NCBI GenBank assembly: GCA_036679665.1
Contig: JAZHEJ010000003.1
Span: forward strand, 1-26,571
DNA from: Tethybacter castelli
Lineage (GTDB): Bacteria > Pseudomonadota > Gammaproteobacteria > Tethybacterales > Tethybacteraceae
DNA: 26,571 nucleotides
Direction: 5' to 3'
In this document: one piece after another, positions 7,240 through 16,086 of the stretch
How the letters are laid out: each line of letters starts with the position of its first letter
Position numbering within the stretch: position 1 is the stretch's first letter
Position numbers and translations under genes: made by a program
Notes under the pieces: generated by a model
The model's input: only the letters and a program-made list of their open reading frames with translations
What the model was told of the DNA's origin: nothing
The model's database searches: none

Positions 7240-8571
7240 CTATTTAAGTCTGGTCAACACCTTATTGAGCCGGTCGAATATCTGGTCGATCTGATCGTCA
7301 TTGATAATCAGCGGCGGCGATAAGGCGATAATGTCGCCGGTGGTGCGTATCAACAGATCCTCATTATGGAAAGCGTCGCAGAAAGCGTCGTATGCTCTGG
7401 CGGTGGGTTCGCCGTCGCGCGGAGAAAACTCGATCGCTCCGATCAGCCCGAAGTTGCGAATGTCGATCACATGAGGCAGGTCGCGTAGCGAATGCAAGGC
7501 GTCTTCCCAATGTTGCTCAAGTTCCAAGGCTCGTTCGAAAAGTCCTTCTTTAAGATAAACATCCAGCGCTCCTAGGCCTGCCGCTACGGCCAGCGGATGC
7601 CCGGAATAGGTGTAGCCGTGAAACAGATCGATTATGTTGCCTGCGGTATGCTCTAAAAACAAATCATAGATATCGTCGCGTATCGCCACGCCGCCTAACG
7701 GCACCGTGCCGCTGTTGACCCCTTTGGCAAAGGTGATCATGTCCGGTTGCACCCCAAAACGCTCTGCCGCGGTCGGCTTGCCAATCCGACCAAAGCCGGT
7801 GATAACCTCATCGAAAATCAGCAAAATGTCGTTGGCGGTACAAATGTCGCGCAACTTTTGCAGGTAACCGCGTGGCGGGATTAATACCCCGGTGGAACCG
7901 GCAATCGGTTCAACAATAACCGCGGCGATTGATGATGCGCCATGCTGATCTATCAGCCGGGCTAGGTCATCGGCAAAATCGATGCCGTGTTCGGGTTGGC
8001 CGCGGGTAAAGGCGTTTCGTTCAAGATCGTGGGTGTCCCGGATGTGTTCAGCGCGAATTAGATTGCCATACCATTTTTTGTTGTTGGGGATACCGCCTAC
8101 AGAAATGCCGCCGAAATTAACCCCGTGATAGGCGCGGTTGCGGCCGATAAATAAAGTTTTGTTTTCTTTGCCGCGATGAAATTGGTACGCAAGGGCGATT
8201 TTCAGAGCGCTGTCAACCGCTTCAGATCCTGAGTTACTAAAAAAAACGGTGTTCAGGTCGCCTGGAAATACTTCTTTGCCAAGCCGTTTGGCAAGCTCAA
8301 AAACCTTGGGATGGCCCATCTGGAAAGCCGGGCAAAAATCAAGCTTGGCAGATTGCTCTTGAATCGCGGTGACGATCTGGGTACGGCTGTGGCCACAGTT
8401 GCAACACCAAAGTCCCGCAGTCGCGTCAAGCACCTGCCGATCGTCGTCGGTGGTAAAGTGCATATCCTTGGCGCCAACAAACATGCGCGGACGCTGTTTA
8501 AAGTTTCGATTGCTGGAAAACGGCATCCAAAAATGCCGTAGTTGGTCAGAGGAATATTGGACTTTATTCAT
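7240..8571 (-). CDS. Omega-amino acid (beta-alanine):pyruvate aminotransferase
   Basis: A 443-residue class III PLP aminotransferase. Typical segments are WMPFSSNR near the start, TAGLWCCNCGH, FFSNSGSEAVDSALKIA (PLP phosphate), AAVIVEPIAGSTGV, LIFDEVITGFGR and the Schiff-base Lys283 in TFAKGVNSG, followed by YTYSGHPLA. This set matches beta-alanine:pyruvate transaminases. In this locus it would convert beta-alanine or 3-aminoisobutyrate, the end products of reductive uracil and thymine breakdown, to malonate or methylmalonate semialdehyde, the substrates of the MmsA encoded nearby. It is divergent from preT, with a 131-base shared control region. No clear Shine-Dalgarno precedes the ATG at 8571. 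Confidence 0.88.
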   Translation of the reverse strand: MNKVQYSSDQLRHFWMPFSSNRNFKQRPRMFVGAKDMHFTTDDDRQVLDATAGLWCCNCGHSRTQIVTAIQEQSAKLDFCPAFQMGHPKVFELAKRLGKEVFPGDLNTVFFSNSGSEAVDSALKIALAYQFHRGKENKTLFIGRNRAYHGVNFGGISVGGIPNNKKWYGNLIRAEHIRDTHDLERNAFTRGQPEHGIDFADDLARLIDQHGASSIAAVIVEPIAGSTGVLIPPRGYLQKLRDICTANDILLIFDEVITGFGRIGKPTAAERFGVQPDMITFAKGVNSGTVPLGGVAIRDDIYDLFLEHTAGNIIDLFHGYTYSGHPLAVAAGLGALDVYLKEGLFERALELEQHWEDALHSLRDLPHVIDIRNFGLIGAIEFSPRDGEPTARAYDAFCDAFHNEDLLIRTTGDIIALSPPLIINDDQIDQIFDRLNKVLTRLK

Positions 8572-8584
8572 AATTGAGGCGGGC

Positions 8585-8598
8585 TGATTACCTAATCA
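8585..8598. promoter_or_regulatory. Perfect palindrome, candidate operator in the divergent control region
   Basis: TGATTA-CC-TAATCA is a perfect 6-2-6 palindrome 14 bases upstream of the aminotransferase start and about 105 bases before preT. Its symmetry and place in a divergent promoter region suit a dimeric regulator, most simply repressing the aminotransferase promoter. No regulator gene lies in the pyrimidine cluster itself. Confidence 0.4.
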
Positions 8599-8677
8599 AT
8601 AAGCTGGAGACATTCACATCTTAGCAGGTTTTTCACTGATAATTTTACCAGCGCACATAGCGATTATTGATTGTTCG

Positions 8678-8683
8678 TATAAT
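8678..8683 (+). promoter_or_regulatory. preT: Consensus -10 box before preT
   Basis: TATAAT at 8678-8683 is an exact sigma-70 -10 hexamer, 20 bases before the preT ATG at 8703. No good -35 hexamer lies 16-18 bases upstream, so an activator may be needed. The preT Shine-Dalgarno (GGAG, 8690-8693) lies between this box and the ATG, which would leave a very short leader. Confidence 0.35.
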
Positions 8684-8702
8684 AGCATAGGAGTTTTTAA
8701 TT

Positions 8703-10049
8703 ATGTCAGAAAAATACGCTGACGGTATAGTACCCGGAAGGCTCGATGCGAGTGAGCTAGGTGAAAATTTTGCCGATATTCATCCGCCTCTAACCAAAAT
8801 GCAAGCAGCAATCGAAGCGGAACGTTGTTATTATTGCTATGACGCGCCGTGTATCACCGCTTGTCCGACTGCCATTGACATTCCTTCGTTTATTCAACGT
8901 ATCGCCACCGGCGATCTTTCCGCTTCAGCTAAAAAAATCTTTGAACAAAATATTTTCGGCGGCATGTGCGCGCGGGTTTGTCCGACAGAAACGTTGTGTG
9001 AGGAGGCGTGTGTTAGAAACCTAAGCGAGGCCAAACCGGTTAAGATCGGTTTGTTGCAACGGCACGCAACCGATCATGCGCTGGCGCGCTCAGAGCAATA
9101 CTTCACCCGCGCCAAAGACAGCGGACACACCGTGGCGGTGGTTGGCGGCGGACCCGCGGGCCTGGCGTGCGCTCATCGTTTGTCGATGCTAGGGCATAAA
9201 GTGCGGGTTTTTGAATCTCGCCCCAAGCCTGGCGGTTTGAACGAGTACGGAATTGCCGCATACAAAACGGTTGACAATTTTGCTCAGCACGAGATTGAAT
9301 ATATTCTCGCTATCGGCGGTATCGAAGTAATTTACGGCCAGAAGCTTGGCGAGAATCTGGAACTGGCGGATCTCCAACGCGATCATGCCGCGGTGTTTTT
9401 AGGAGTTGGACTTGGCGCGGTACGCTCGTTGGAGGCGGGGGGCGAGCAACTCGAGGGAGTGCAAAGCGCGGTTTCGTTTATTGAACAGGTACGTCAAGTT
9501 GATGATCTTGCCGACCTTGCCATTGGCAGGAAAGTGGTGGTGGTCGGTGGCGGTATGACCGCGATTGACGCCGCATCGCAGAGTCTGCGCTTAGGTGCAG
9601 AAGACGTGAGTTTGGTTTATCGGCGCGGCCCGGAGCAAGCTCCGGCGAGCGCAAAAGAAATTGCCTTTGTGCAGAACACCGGCGTAATGGTGCGTTTTTG
9701 GGCGATGCCCCGGCGTATCTTGGGCGACAAAAAGGTTACCGGCATCGAATTTGAATACACTATGCTCAATGATGGACGGTTAACCGGTACCGGCGATACT
9801 TATCAACTGCCCGCCGATTTGATCCTGACCGCGGTCGGGCAGGTGCTTGTTCCTTTTGCGGACGGCAACAAAGGAATGCTTGATCTTGCCGACGGCAAGA
9901 TCGCGGTTAACGCTGAGCGGCAAAGTTCAACACCCGGAGTCTGGGCCGGGGGAGATTGTGTGACGATCGGCAAGGATCTCACCGTATCGGCAGTGGAAGA
10001 CGGCAAGCTTGCCGCCGAATCCATTGACAAACATTTACGCGCTAACTAA
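8703..10049 (+). CDS. preT: NAD-dependent dihydropyrimidine dehydrogenase, PreT subunit
   Basis: A 448-residue flavoprotein that takes electrons from NADH and passes them to PreA for reduction of uracil or thymine. The N-terminal ~120 residues are a cysteine-rich Fe-S domain of the glutamate-synthase-small-subunit type, with CYYCYDAPCITACP and MCARVCPTETLCEEAC. An FAD motif VAVVGGGPAGLACA begins at 144 and an NAD motif VVVVGGGMTAIDAA at about 278; a WAGGD flavin motif is near the end. The length equals that of known PreT proteins (about 410-450). GGAG lies nine bases before the ATG. It is the first gene of the plus-strand pyrimidine operon, with preA starting 22 bases after its stop. Confidence 0.92.
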   Translation: MSEKYADGIVPGRLDASELGENFADIHPPLTKMQAAIEAERCYYCYDAPCITACPTAIDIPSFIQRIATGDLSASAKKIFEQNIFGGMCARVCPTETLCEEACVRNLSEAKPVKIGLLQRHATDHALARSEQYFTRAKDSGHTVAVVGGGPAGLACAHRLSMLGHKVRVFESRPKPGGLNEYGIAAYKTVDNFAQHEIEYILAIGGIEVIYGQKLGENLELADLQRDHAAVFLGVGLGAVRSLEAGGEQLEGVQSAVSFIEQVRQVDDLADLAIGRKVVVVGGGMTAIDAASQSLRLGAEDVSLVYRRGPEQAPASAKEIAFVQNTGVMVRFWAMPRRILGDKKVTGIEFEYTMLNDGRLTGTGDTYQLPADLILTAVGQVLVPFADGNKGMLDLADGKIAVNAERQSSTPGVWAGGDCVTIGKDLTVSAVEDGKLAAESIDKHLRAN

Positions 10050-10071
10050 CCTTCCATGCAATAGCAAAATC

Positions 10072-11415
10072 ATGACTGACCTGACCTCAAATTTCATTGG
10101 CATTACTTCTCCTAATCCGTTCTGGCTGGCTTCAGCACCACCGACGGACAAAGAATATAACGTCAACCGCGCCTTTGAGGCGGGTTGGGGAGGCGTTGTA
10201 TGGAAAACTCTCGGTGAAGATCCGCCGATTGTCAACATCAACGGGCCGCGTTACGATGCGTTGTACGGCGATGATCGCAAGATTGTCGGCTTTAACAATG
10301 TCGAGTTGATTAGCGATCGGCCGTTGCAACTGAACCTTGACGAAATCAAGCGAGTCAAACGTAACTGGCCGGACCGCGCGTTAGTGGTATCGCTGATGGT
10401 ACCTTGTGAAAAAACCAACTGGTATGACATCGTAAAACGCGTTGTTGACACCGGCGCTGATGGTATTGAACTTAATTTTGGTTGCCCGCACGGGATGTCG
10501 GAAAGAGGTATGGGTTCAGCGGTGGGACAGGTGCCTGAATATGTCGAAATGGTAACGAAATGGTGCAAAGAAGCTTCGCAGTTGCCGGTTATCGTCAAGC
10601 TCACCCCGAATGTAACCAACATTCTGGGACCGGCTGAAGCAGCAAATCGCGGTGGAGCCGATGCGGTATCGCTGATTAACACGATCAACTCAATCATGGG
10701 AGTCAATTTGGATAACCTGGTGGTTGCGCCACCTACTGACGGCATGGGAACTCACGGAGGATATTGCGGGCCTGCGGTACGCCCGATCGCGATGAACATG
10801 GTCGCCGAAATAGCGCGTAATCCGGCTACGAGCAAATTGCCGATTTCCGCGATCGGCGGGATCGGCACATGGTCTGATGCGGCACAATACATGGCGTTAG
10901 GGGCGGGTAATTTACAAACATGCACCGCGGCGATGGTTTATGGTTTCAAGATTGTGCAAGAAATGATTGCCGGGCTGGAAAACTATCTGGAGCGAATGTC
11001 TTTTACGAAAACAGAACAGTTGGTCGGAGCGGCGGTACCCACTGTCACGGACTGGGGCAATTTGAACCTGAATTACATCACCAAGGCGCGTATTGATCAG
11101 GATAAGTGCATCAAATGCGGCCGCTGTCACATTGTTTGCGAAGATACCTCGCATCAGGCCATAACCAGTATCAAGGACGGTCAGCGTCATTTTGAGGTGA
11201 TCGACGAAGAGTGCGTGGGTTGCAACCTGTGCGTGTGCGTGTGCCCGGTCGAAGACTGCATCACCTTGGAGCAGATAACAAGCGGTGTGGATGCGCGCAC
11301 CAAAAAACCGATTTCCGAGTCCAAGTTGGTATGGGCGGATCATCCAAATCATCCTGACAATGCACATGCGGTTGATGTCGCGGTGCCGGATAAAGAAAAA
11401 GGCGACTCAAAATAG
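10072..11415 (+). CDS. preA: NAD-dependent dihydropyrimidine dehydrogenase, PreA subunit
   Basis: A 447-residue catalytic subunit that reduces uracil and thymine to their 5,6-dihydro forms. Residues 1-~310 are an FMN-binding dihydroorotate-dehydrogenase-like barrel (NPFWLASAPPTDKEYN at the start, ELNFGCPHGMSERGMGSAVG around 133-152, AIGGIGTWSDAAQYMALGA). The C-terminus has two [4Fe-4S] motifs: CIKCGRCHIVC (346-356) and CVGCNLCVCVCP (381-392). The ATG at 10072 was chosen because it matches the family's start; an in-frame codon at 10009 lies inside preT. No clear Shine-Dalgarno is visible. The position equivalent to the active-site Cys of mammalian dihydropyrimidine dehydrogenase (ACGQ) reads AVGQ here (Val151). 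This may be normal for bacterial PreA, but I could not verify that. Confidence 0.92.
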   Translation: MTDLTSNFIGITSPNPFWLASAPPTDKEYNVNRAFEAGWGGVVWKTLGEDPPIVNINGPRYDALYGDDRKIVGFNNVELISDRPLQLNLDEIKRVKRNWPDRALVVSLMVPCEKTNWYDIVKRVVDTGADGIELNFGCPHGMSERGMGSAVGQVPEYVEMVTKWCKEASQLPVIVKLTPNVTNILGPAEAANRGGADAVSLINTINSIMGVNLDNLVVAPPTDGMGTHGGYCGPAVRPIAMNMVAEIARNPATSKLPISAIGGIGTWSDAAQYMALGAGNLQTCTAAMVYGFKIVQEMIAGLENYLERMSFTKTEQLVGAAVPTVTDWGNLNLNYITKARIDQDKCIKCGRCHIVCEDTSHQAITSIKDGQRHFEVIDEECVGCNLCVCVCPVEDCITLEQITSGVDARTKKPISESKLVWADHPNHPDNAHAVDVAVPDKEKGDSK

Positions 11416-12905
11416 TGACTGAGATTGAGCATTGGATAGCAGGTAAATCAGTTTCGGCCAGCGTGGCCGATTTACCGGTGTTCAATCCCGCCAACGGCGA
11501 ACAACAGGCAAAGGCAGCATGCGCTGACGCAAGTACGGTAGACAGTGCGGCAATAGCAGCTCGCCAGGCTTTTGGGAAGTGGGCGACGACATCTCCCAAG
11601 CGGCGCGCCGATATTTTGTTCAAGTTTCGCGAACTGATGTTAACCAACCGCGGCGAGCTAGCCCGGATTATTACCGCTGAGCATGGTAAGACCTTATCTG
11701 ACGCTGAGGGCGAGATCATGCGCGGCATCGATGTAATCGATTTTTGTACCGGGATAGCTCATTTGCTTAAAGGTCAGTATTCGCAGTCGGTTACCCAAGG
11801 TATCAATACTTATGATATACGTGCTCCGCTAGGGGTGGTCGCGGGTATAACGCCGTTTAATTTTCCGGCTATGGTGCCGCTGTGGATGTCGGCTCCGGCC
11901 ATCGCCTGCGGCAACACTTTTGTGCTTAAGCCTTCAGAAAAAGATCCATCCGCGTCACTATTGGTCGCGCGCCTATTTAAAGAAGCCGGTTTGCCCGACG
12001 GTGTATTCAATGTGGTGCACGGCGATAAGCGTACGGTGGACGCGTTGCTTGTGCATCCGGATATTGCGGCGATCAGTTTTGTCGGCTCGACTCCGGTCGC
12101 CAGATCCATATACCGTGTCGGCTGTGATGCCGGTAAACGCGTCCAGGCGTTAGGCGGCGCCAAAAATCACATGATTATCATGCCGGATGCGGATATCAAG
12201 CAGGCGGCCGGGGCGCTGATGGGTGCGGCGTTTGGTTCCGCAGGGGAGCGTTGCATGGCTATTTCAGTCGCGGTTCCGGTTGGTGAAGATACCGCCGTTG
12301 CGCTAACCGAAGAGCTGGTGCCGCATATCAAAGCGCTGCGTATCGGACCTGGCGATAGCCAAGACGTTGATATGGGACCGTTAATTACCGCAGAGCATCG
12401 CGACAAAGTTGCAAGCTATATTGATGCCGGCGAAGCGGAGGGCGCCAAGGTTTTGGTTGACGGGCGCAAATTTGACAGCAATTCTTCTGGATTTTTTTTA
12501 GGAGGCACATTGCTAGATCAGGTCACCAATAAGATGTCGGTGTATACCGACGAAATTTTCGGACCGGTGTTGCCGATCGTCCGAGCGTCGAACGCGGCGG
12601 ATGCTTTGGAGCTGGTTAATAGTCACGAATACGGCAACGGAGCGGCAATTTTTACTCGCGACGGTATGGCAGCAAAGCGTTTTGCGGAACAGGTACTGGC
12701 GGGTATGGTGGGTATCAATGTCCCGATTCCGGTTCCGGTAGCCACCCATAGCTTCGGCGGATGGAAAGGATCTCTGTTTGGCTCCGCGGCGATCTACGGG
12801 CCGGAAGGAGTGCGTTTTTACACGCGCTTGAAGACCATAACCGAACGCTGGCCAGGTAGCGAGAACATTGATCCACAATTTACTTTTCCGGTGTTGCACA
12901 AATAG
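11415..12905 (+). CDS. mmsA: CoA-acylating (methyl)malonate-semialdehyde dehydrogenase
   Basis: A 496-residue aldehyde dehydrogenase of the MmsA type. It oxidatively decarboxylates malonate or methylmalonate semialdehyde with NAD and CoA, giving acetyl-CoA or propionyl-CoA. Family marks are GVVAGITPFNFPAMVPLWM, SFVGSTPVARSIY, LGGAKNHMIIMPDAD, catalytic Cys280 in GSAGERCMAISVAV, and NVPIPVPVATHSFGGWKGS near the C-terminus. The GTG start at 11415 overlaps the last base of the preA stop (TAGTG), so the two are translationally coupled. In this operon it completes pyrimidine breakdown after the divergent aminotransferase. It could also serve valine or inositol catabolism, the other known users of MmsA. 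Confidence 0.92.
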   Translation: MTEIEHWIAGKSVSASVADLPVFNPANGEQQAKAACADASTVDSAAIAARQAFGKWATTSPKRRADILFKFRELMLTNRGELARIITAEHGKTLSDAEGEIMRGIDVIDFCTGIAHLLKGQYSQSVTQGINTYDIRAPLGVVAGITPFNFPAMVPLWMSAPAIACGNTFVLKPSEKDPSASLLVARLFKEAGLPDGVFNVVHGDKRTVDALLVHPDIAAISFVGSTPVARSIYRVGCDAGKRVQALGGAKNHMIIMPDADIKQAAGALMGAAFGSAGERCMAISVAVPVGEDTAVALTEELVPHIKALRIGPGDSQDVDMGPLITAEHRDKVASYIDAGEAEGAKVLVDGRKFDSNSSGFFLGGTLLDQVTNKMSVYTDEIFGPVLPIVRASNAADALELVNSHEYGNGAAIFTRDGMAAKRFAEQVLAGMVGINVPIPVPVATHSFGGWKGSLFGSAAIYGPEGVRFYTRLKTITERWPGSENIDPQFTFPVLHK

Positions 12906-12948
12906 CGCCTGGTAGCTTGTAAGATAAAAATAGGAGTACTAAAAGACC

Positions 12949-13812
12949 ATGAGTAATGTGAAAGCAGGCTTGATTCAAATGTCCCTCAAGGGCGATACCG
13001 AAATGACACCTGATGAGATTCGGGACAAGATGCTGGAAGCCCATTTACCGCTGATCGACAAAGCAGGTGCGGAAGGCGTTCAGATCTTATGCTATCAGGA
13101 GGTGTTTACCCAACCTTATTTTTGCCCTTCGCAGGATACCAAATGGTACGGTGCCGTGGAAAAAATCCCTGACGGTCATACCACCAAACTGATGCAGGAA
13201 AAGGCTAAGCAACACGGTATGGTGATTGTGGTGCCGATTTACGAAGAAGACATGCCAGGGGTTTACTACAACACCGCAGCGGTAATCGATGCGGACGGCA
13301 AATACCTGGGCAAGTACCGCAAAACGCATATTCCGCAGGTTGCCGGTTTCTGGGAGAAGTTTTTTTTCAAGCCGGGCAACTTGGGTTATCCGGTGTTCAA
13401 GACCCAGTTTTTAAATCTCGGCGTTTACATTTGTTATGATCGGCATTTCCCTGAAGGGTGGCGTGCGTTAGCGTTAAACGGCGCGGACTATATCGTAAAT
13501 CCTTCAGCCACCGTGGCGGGTCTTTCGGAATATTTGTGGCAGCTCGAGCAGCCAGCCTCGGCTGCGGCGAACGGGGTGTTCATCGGCGCGATCAACCGGG
13601 TCGGAACCGAGCAACCCTGGGCGATCGGCGAGTTTTACGGTCAAAGCTACATCTGTGGTCCCAAAGGCGAGATTCAAAAACAACTCAAGCGTGACGAGGA
13701 CGGTTTGCTAGTCCACGACATGAATCTTGACGAGGTGCGCCAAATCAGAGATAAATGGCAATTTTTTCGCGACCGTCGCCCTGATATCTACGATCTGCTG
13801 GTGCGTCGCTAA
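12949..13812 (+). CDS. Beta-ureidopropionase (N-carbamoyl-beta-alanine amidohydrolase)
   Basis: A 287-residue carbon-nitrogen hydrolase (nitrilase superfamily). The Glu-Lys-Cys triad is complete: Glu51 in LCYQEVFTQPYF, Lys125 in GKYRKTHIPQ and Cys162 in VYICYDRHFPEGW. The close match of these segments to eukaryotic and bacterial beta-ureidopropionases, together with its place between mmsA and dihydropyrimidinase, supports release of beta-alanine (or 3-aminoisobutyrate), CO2 and ammonia from the N-carbamoyl compound. AGGAG (12932-12936) is 12 bases before the ATG, slightly far. D-carbamoylase and putrescine carbamoyl hydrolase are the nearest alternatives and less likely here. Confidence 0.9.
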   Translation: MSNVKAGLIQMSLKGDTEMTPDEIRDKMLEAHLPLIDKAGAEGVQILCYQEVFTQPYFCPSQDTKWYGAVEKIPDGHTTKLMQEKAKQHGMVIVVPIYEEDMPGVYYNTAAVIDADGKYLGKYRKTHIPQVAGFWEKFFFKPGNLGYPVFKTQFLNLGVYICYDRHFPEGWRALALNGADYIVNPSATVAGLSEYLWQLEQPASAAANGVFIGAINRVGTEQPWAIGEFYGQSYICGPKGEIQKQLKRDEDGLLVHDMNLDEVRQIRDKWQFFRDRRPDIYDLLVRR

Positions 13813-13851
13813 AAACCTTAAATTTCTTTGATCCCATCAAGGAGTATCACC

Positions 13852-15285
13852 ATGCTACTAATTAAAAACGGAACTGTGGTAACCGCAGATGAAACTATCC
13901 GCGCCGATGTATTGTGCGCTGACGGCACGATAAAGGAAATTGCGCCGCGGATCAAACCGAGCAAAAACACCGAGGTTATCGACGCGAAAAAATGCTATCT
14001 GATTCCGGGTGGAATCGATCCGCACACCCATATGCAACTACCGTTCATGGGTACGGTGGCCGCCGATGATTTTTTAACCGGCACCAAAGCGGCGCTGTCC
14101 GGCGGCACGACCATGATCGTCGATTTTTGCATTCCGAATCCGCAACAACGGCCGTGGGAAGCTTATCAGCAGTGGCGGGAATGGGCTTCCAAAGCGGCTT
14201 GCGACTACTCGTTTCACCTCGCGATCACTTGGTGGAATACTCAGGTACGCAAGGACATGCACAAAATCGCCAAGGAAGGTGTAAATACCTTCAAGCACTT
14301 CATGGCTTACAAAGGCGCGATCATGGTGGACGACGAGGTTATGCTTGCTAGCTTCATGGAATGTGCCAAATTGGGCGGCACTCCGCTGGTACATGCCGAA
14401 AACGGGGAGGCCGTCTATTACATGCAAAATGAATTGTTGCGCAAAGGCTTGAACGGTCCTGAAGCCCATGCTTGGTCGCGTCCGCCGGATGTGGAAGGCG
14501 AAGCAACCAACCGCGCGATCATGCTGGCGAACGTCGCCAATGTACCGTTATACGTTGTTCATACTTCATGTCGCCAATCGCATGAGGCGATTCGGCGCGC
14601 GCGCGCCAATGGCCAGCGCGTATACGGCGAGCCGTTGATCCAGCATTTGACTTTGGACGACAGCGAGTACATGCACAAAAATTGGGAGCACTCCGCGCGG
14701 CGCGTAATGAGTCCACCGTTTCGCTCCAAGGATCATCAAGAAGACCTGTGGGACGGATTGGTTGACGGAAGCTTGCAGGTCGTAGCCACAGATCACTGCG
14801 CGTTTAAAACCTCACAAAAGCGTTTGGGCAAGAAAAATTTCACCCAGATTCCCAACGGTACCGGAGGTATTGAGGACCGCATGCCGATACTGTGGACGAC
14901 CGGTGTCAATTCGGGGCGACTTACCATGAACGAATTCGTCGCGGTGACTTCAGCCAACAGCGCCAAAATCCTGAATATCTATCCGCGCAAGGGTGCGATT
15001 GCAGAAGGCTCGGATGCGGATATCGTCGTTTGGGATCCGAGCGCCAGGAAAGTGGTACGCGCCGCTAAGCAGTTTTCCACGATCGACTACAACGTGTTTG
15101 AAGGCTACAAGCTTACCGGTTTGCCGCGTGAGACCATTTTGCGCGGCAAGGTTGTTTATCGCGACAAAAAGGTTCTTGCCAAGCGCGGCCAAGGCCAGTG
15201 GATTTCCCGCCCGCCACGTACCGCCGTGCACGATGCGATGCGCAAAAACGCCGAACGCTTGGCGTATAAACCGGCTAGACGCTAG
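13852..15285 (+). CDS. hydA: Dihydropyrimidinase (D-hydantoinase family)
   Basis: A 477-residue cyclic amidohydrolase that opens dihydrouracil or dihydrothymine to the N-carbamoyl-beta-amino acid. The binuclear zinc site is visible: His58 and His60 in GGIDPHTHMQ, the lysine to be carboxylated (Lys154) in FKHFMAYKG, His181 in LVHAENGE, a His in YVVHTSC and the catalytic Asp in VATDHCAF. The ATG at 13852 follows AAGGAG (13839-13844) by seven bases and begins MLLIKNGTVV, as in the family; an in-frame upstream codon at 13828 lacks this. The gene lies 39 bases after beta-ureidopropionase and is followed closely by the ABC transporter genes. Confidence 0.93.
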   Translation: MLLIKNGTVVTADETIRADVLCADGTIKEIAPRIKPSKNTEVIDAKKCYLIPGGIDPHTHMQLPFMGTVAADDFLTGTKAALSGGTTMIVDFCIPNPQQRPWEAYQQWREWASKAACDYSFHLAITWWNTQVRKDMHKIAKEGVNTFKHFMAYKGAIMVDDEVMLASFMECAKLGGTPLVHAENGEAVYYMQNELLRKGLNGPEAHAWSRPPDVEGEATNRAIMLANVANVPLYVVHTSCRQSHEAIRRARANGQRVYGEPLIQHLTLDDSEYMHKNWEHSARRVMSPPFRSKDHQEDLWDGLVDGSLQVVATDHCAFKTSQKRLGKKNFTQIPNGTGGIEDRMPILWTTGVNSGRLTMNEFVAVTSANSAKILNIYPRKGAIAEGSDADIVVWDPSARKVVRAAKQFSTIDYNVFEGYKLTGLPRETILRGKVVYRDKKVLAKRGQGQWISRPPRTAVHDAMRKNAERLAYKPARR

Positions 15286-15294
15286 TTTTTTACC

Positions 15295-16083
15295 GTGAAT
15301 ACGGCACGAAATAATAGCGTGCCGATTGTCAGTGCCACTAAGCTAGGACTGACATTCCGGTCCCGCGATGGTGATGTGGAGGCGCTTCACGATGTCCAGC
15401 TGCAAATAAATGCCGGCGAATTTGTTTCGTTGATCGGCCCGTCAGGTTGCGGTAAAACCACGCTGTTGCGGTGTATAGCTGATCTGGAGCGTGCCACGGA
15501 AGGAACGCTGCAGGTTGCGGGCATGGATCCGATTGACGCGCGTGAAAAGCGCGCCTACGGTTATGTATTTCAGTCGCCGGCTTTGTATCCGTGGCGCACC
15601 GTGGCGCGCAATATTGAGTTGCCGCACGAAATATTCGGTGTGTCGCAGGTGAAACGCAAAAAAGCGGTAGAGGATAATTTGGCTTTGGTCGGCCTGCAAG
15701 ATTTTGCGGGAAAGTATCCATGGCAACTATCCGGCGGAATGCAACAGCGCGTGTCGATTGCCCGCGCATTGTCGTTCAACCCGGATTTGTTACTTATGGA
15801 TGAACCTTTTGGCGCATTAGATGAAATCACCCGCGACCGCCTTAATCTTGAATTGTTGGCGATCTGGCAACGCACCGCTAAAACTATAATTTTTGTGACC
15901 CATTCGATCGCTGAAGCGGTATTTTTGTCAACCAAGATCGTGGTCATGAGTCCACGTCCCGGACGTATTACCAGTGTGATTGATGTCAATTTGCCGAGTC
16001 CTCGTACCACCTCTATGCGCGACTCTCCGGAATTTACGACCTTGGCGGCTGAGGTTCGCGCCGCCTTAGCCGACGGCGATTAA
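15295..16083 (+). CDS. ABC transporter ATP-binding protein (nitrate/sulfonate/taurine-type), probably pyrimidine uptake
   Basis: A 262-residue ATPase that powers import. Walker A GPSGCGKTT is at 48-56, the Q-loop in YVFQSPALYPW, the signature LSGGMQQR at 145-152, Walker B LLMDEP at 166-171 and the switch His in FVTHSIAEA. The sequence resembles the SsuB/TauB/NrtD group, whose members import small organic anions, pyrimidine precursors and related compounds. It starts with GTG at 15295, nine bases after the dihydropyrimidinase stop; no strong Shine-Dalgarno is seen. Location in the operon suggests uracil, thymine, hydantoin or an N-carbamoyl amino acid as substrate, which is inference. Confidence 0.9.
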   Translation: MNTARNNSVPIVSATKLGLTFRSRDGDVEALHDVQLQINAGEFVSLIGPSGCGKTTLLRCIADLERATEGTLQVAGMDPIDAREKRAYGYVFQSPALYPWRTVARNIELPHEIFGVSQVKRKKAVEDNLALVGLQDFAGKYPWQLSGGMQQRVSIARALSFNPDLLLMDEPFGALDEITRDRLNLELLAIWQRTAKTIIFVTHSIAEAVFLSTKIVVMSPRPGRITSVIDVNLPSPRTTSMRDSPEFTTLAAEVRAALADGD

Positions 16084-16086
16084 GCG

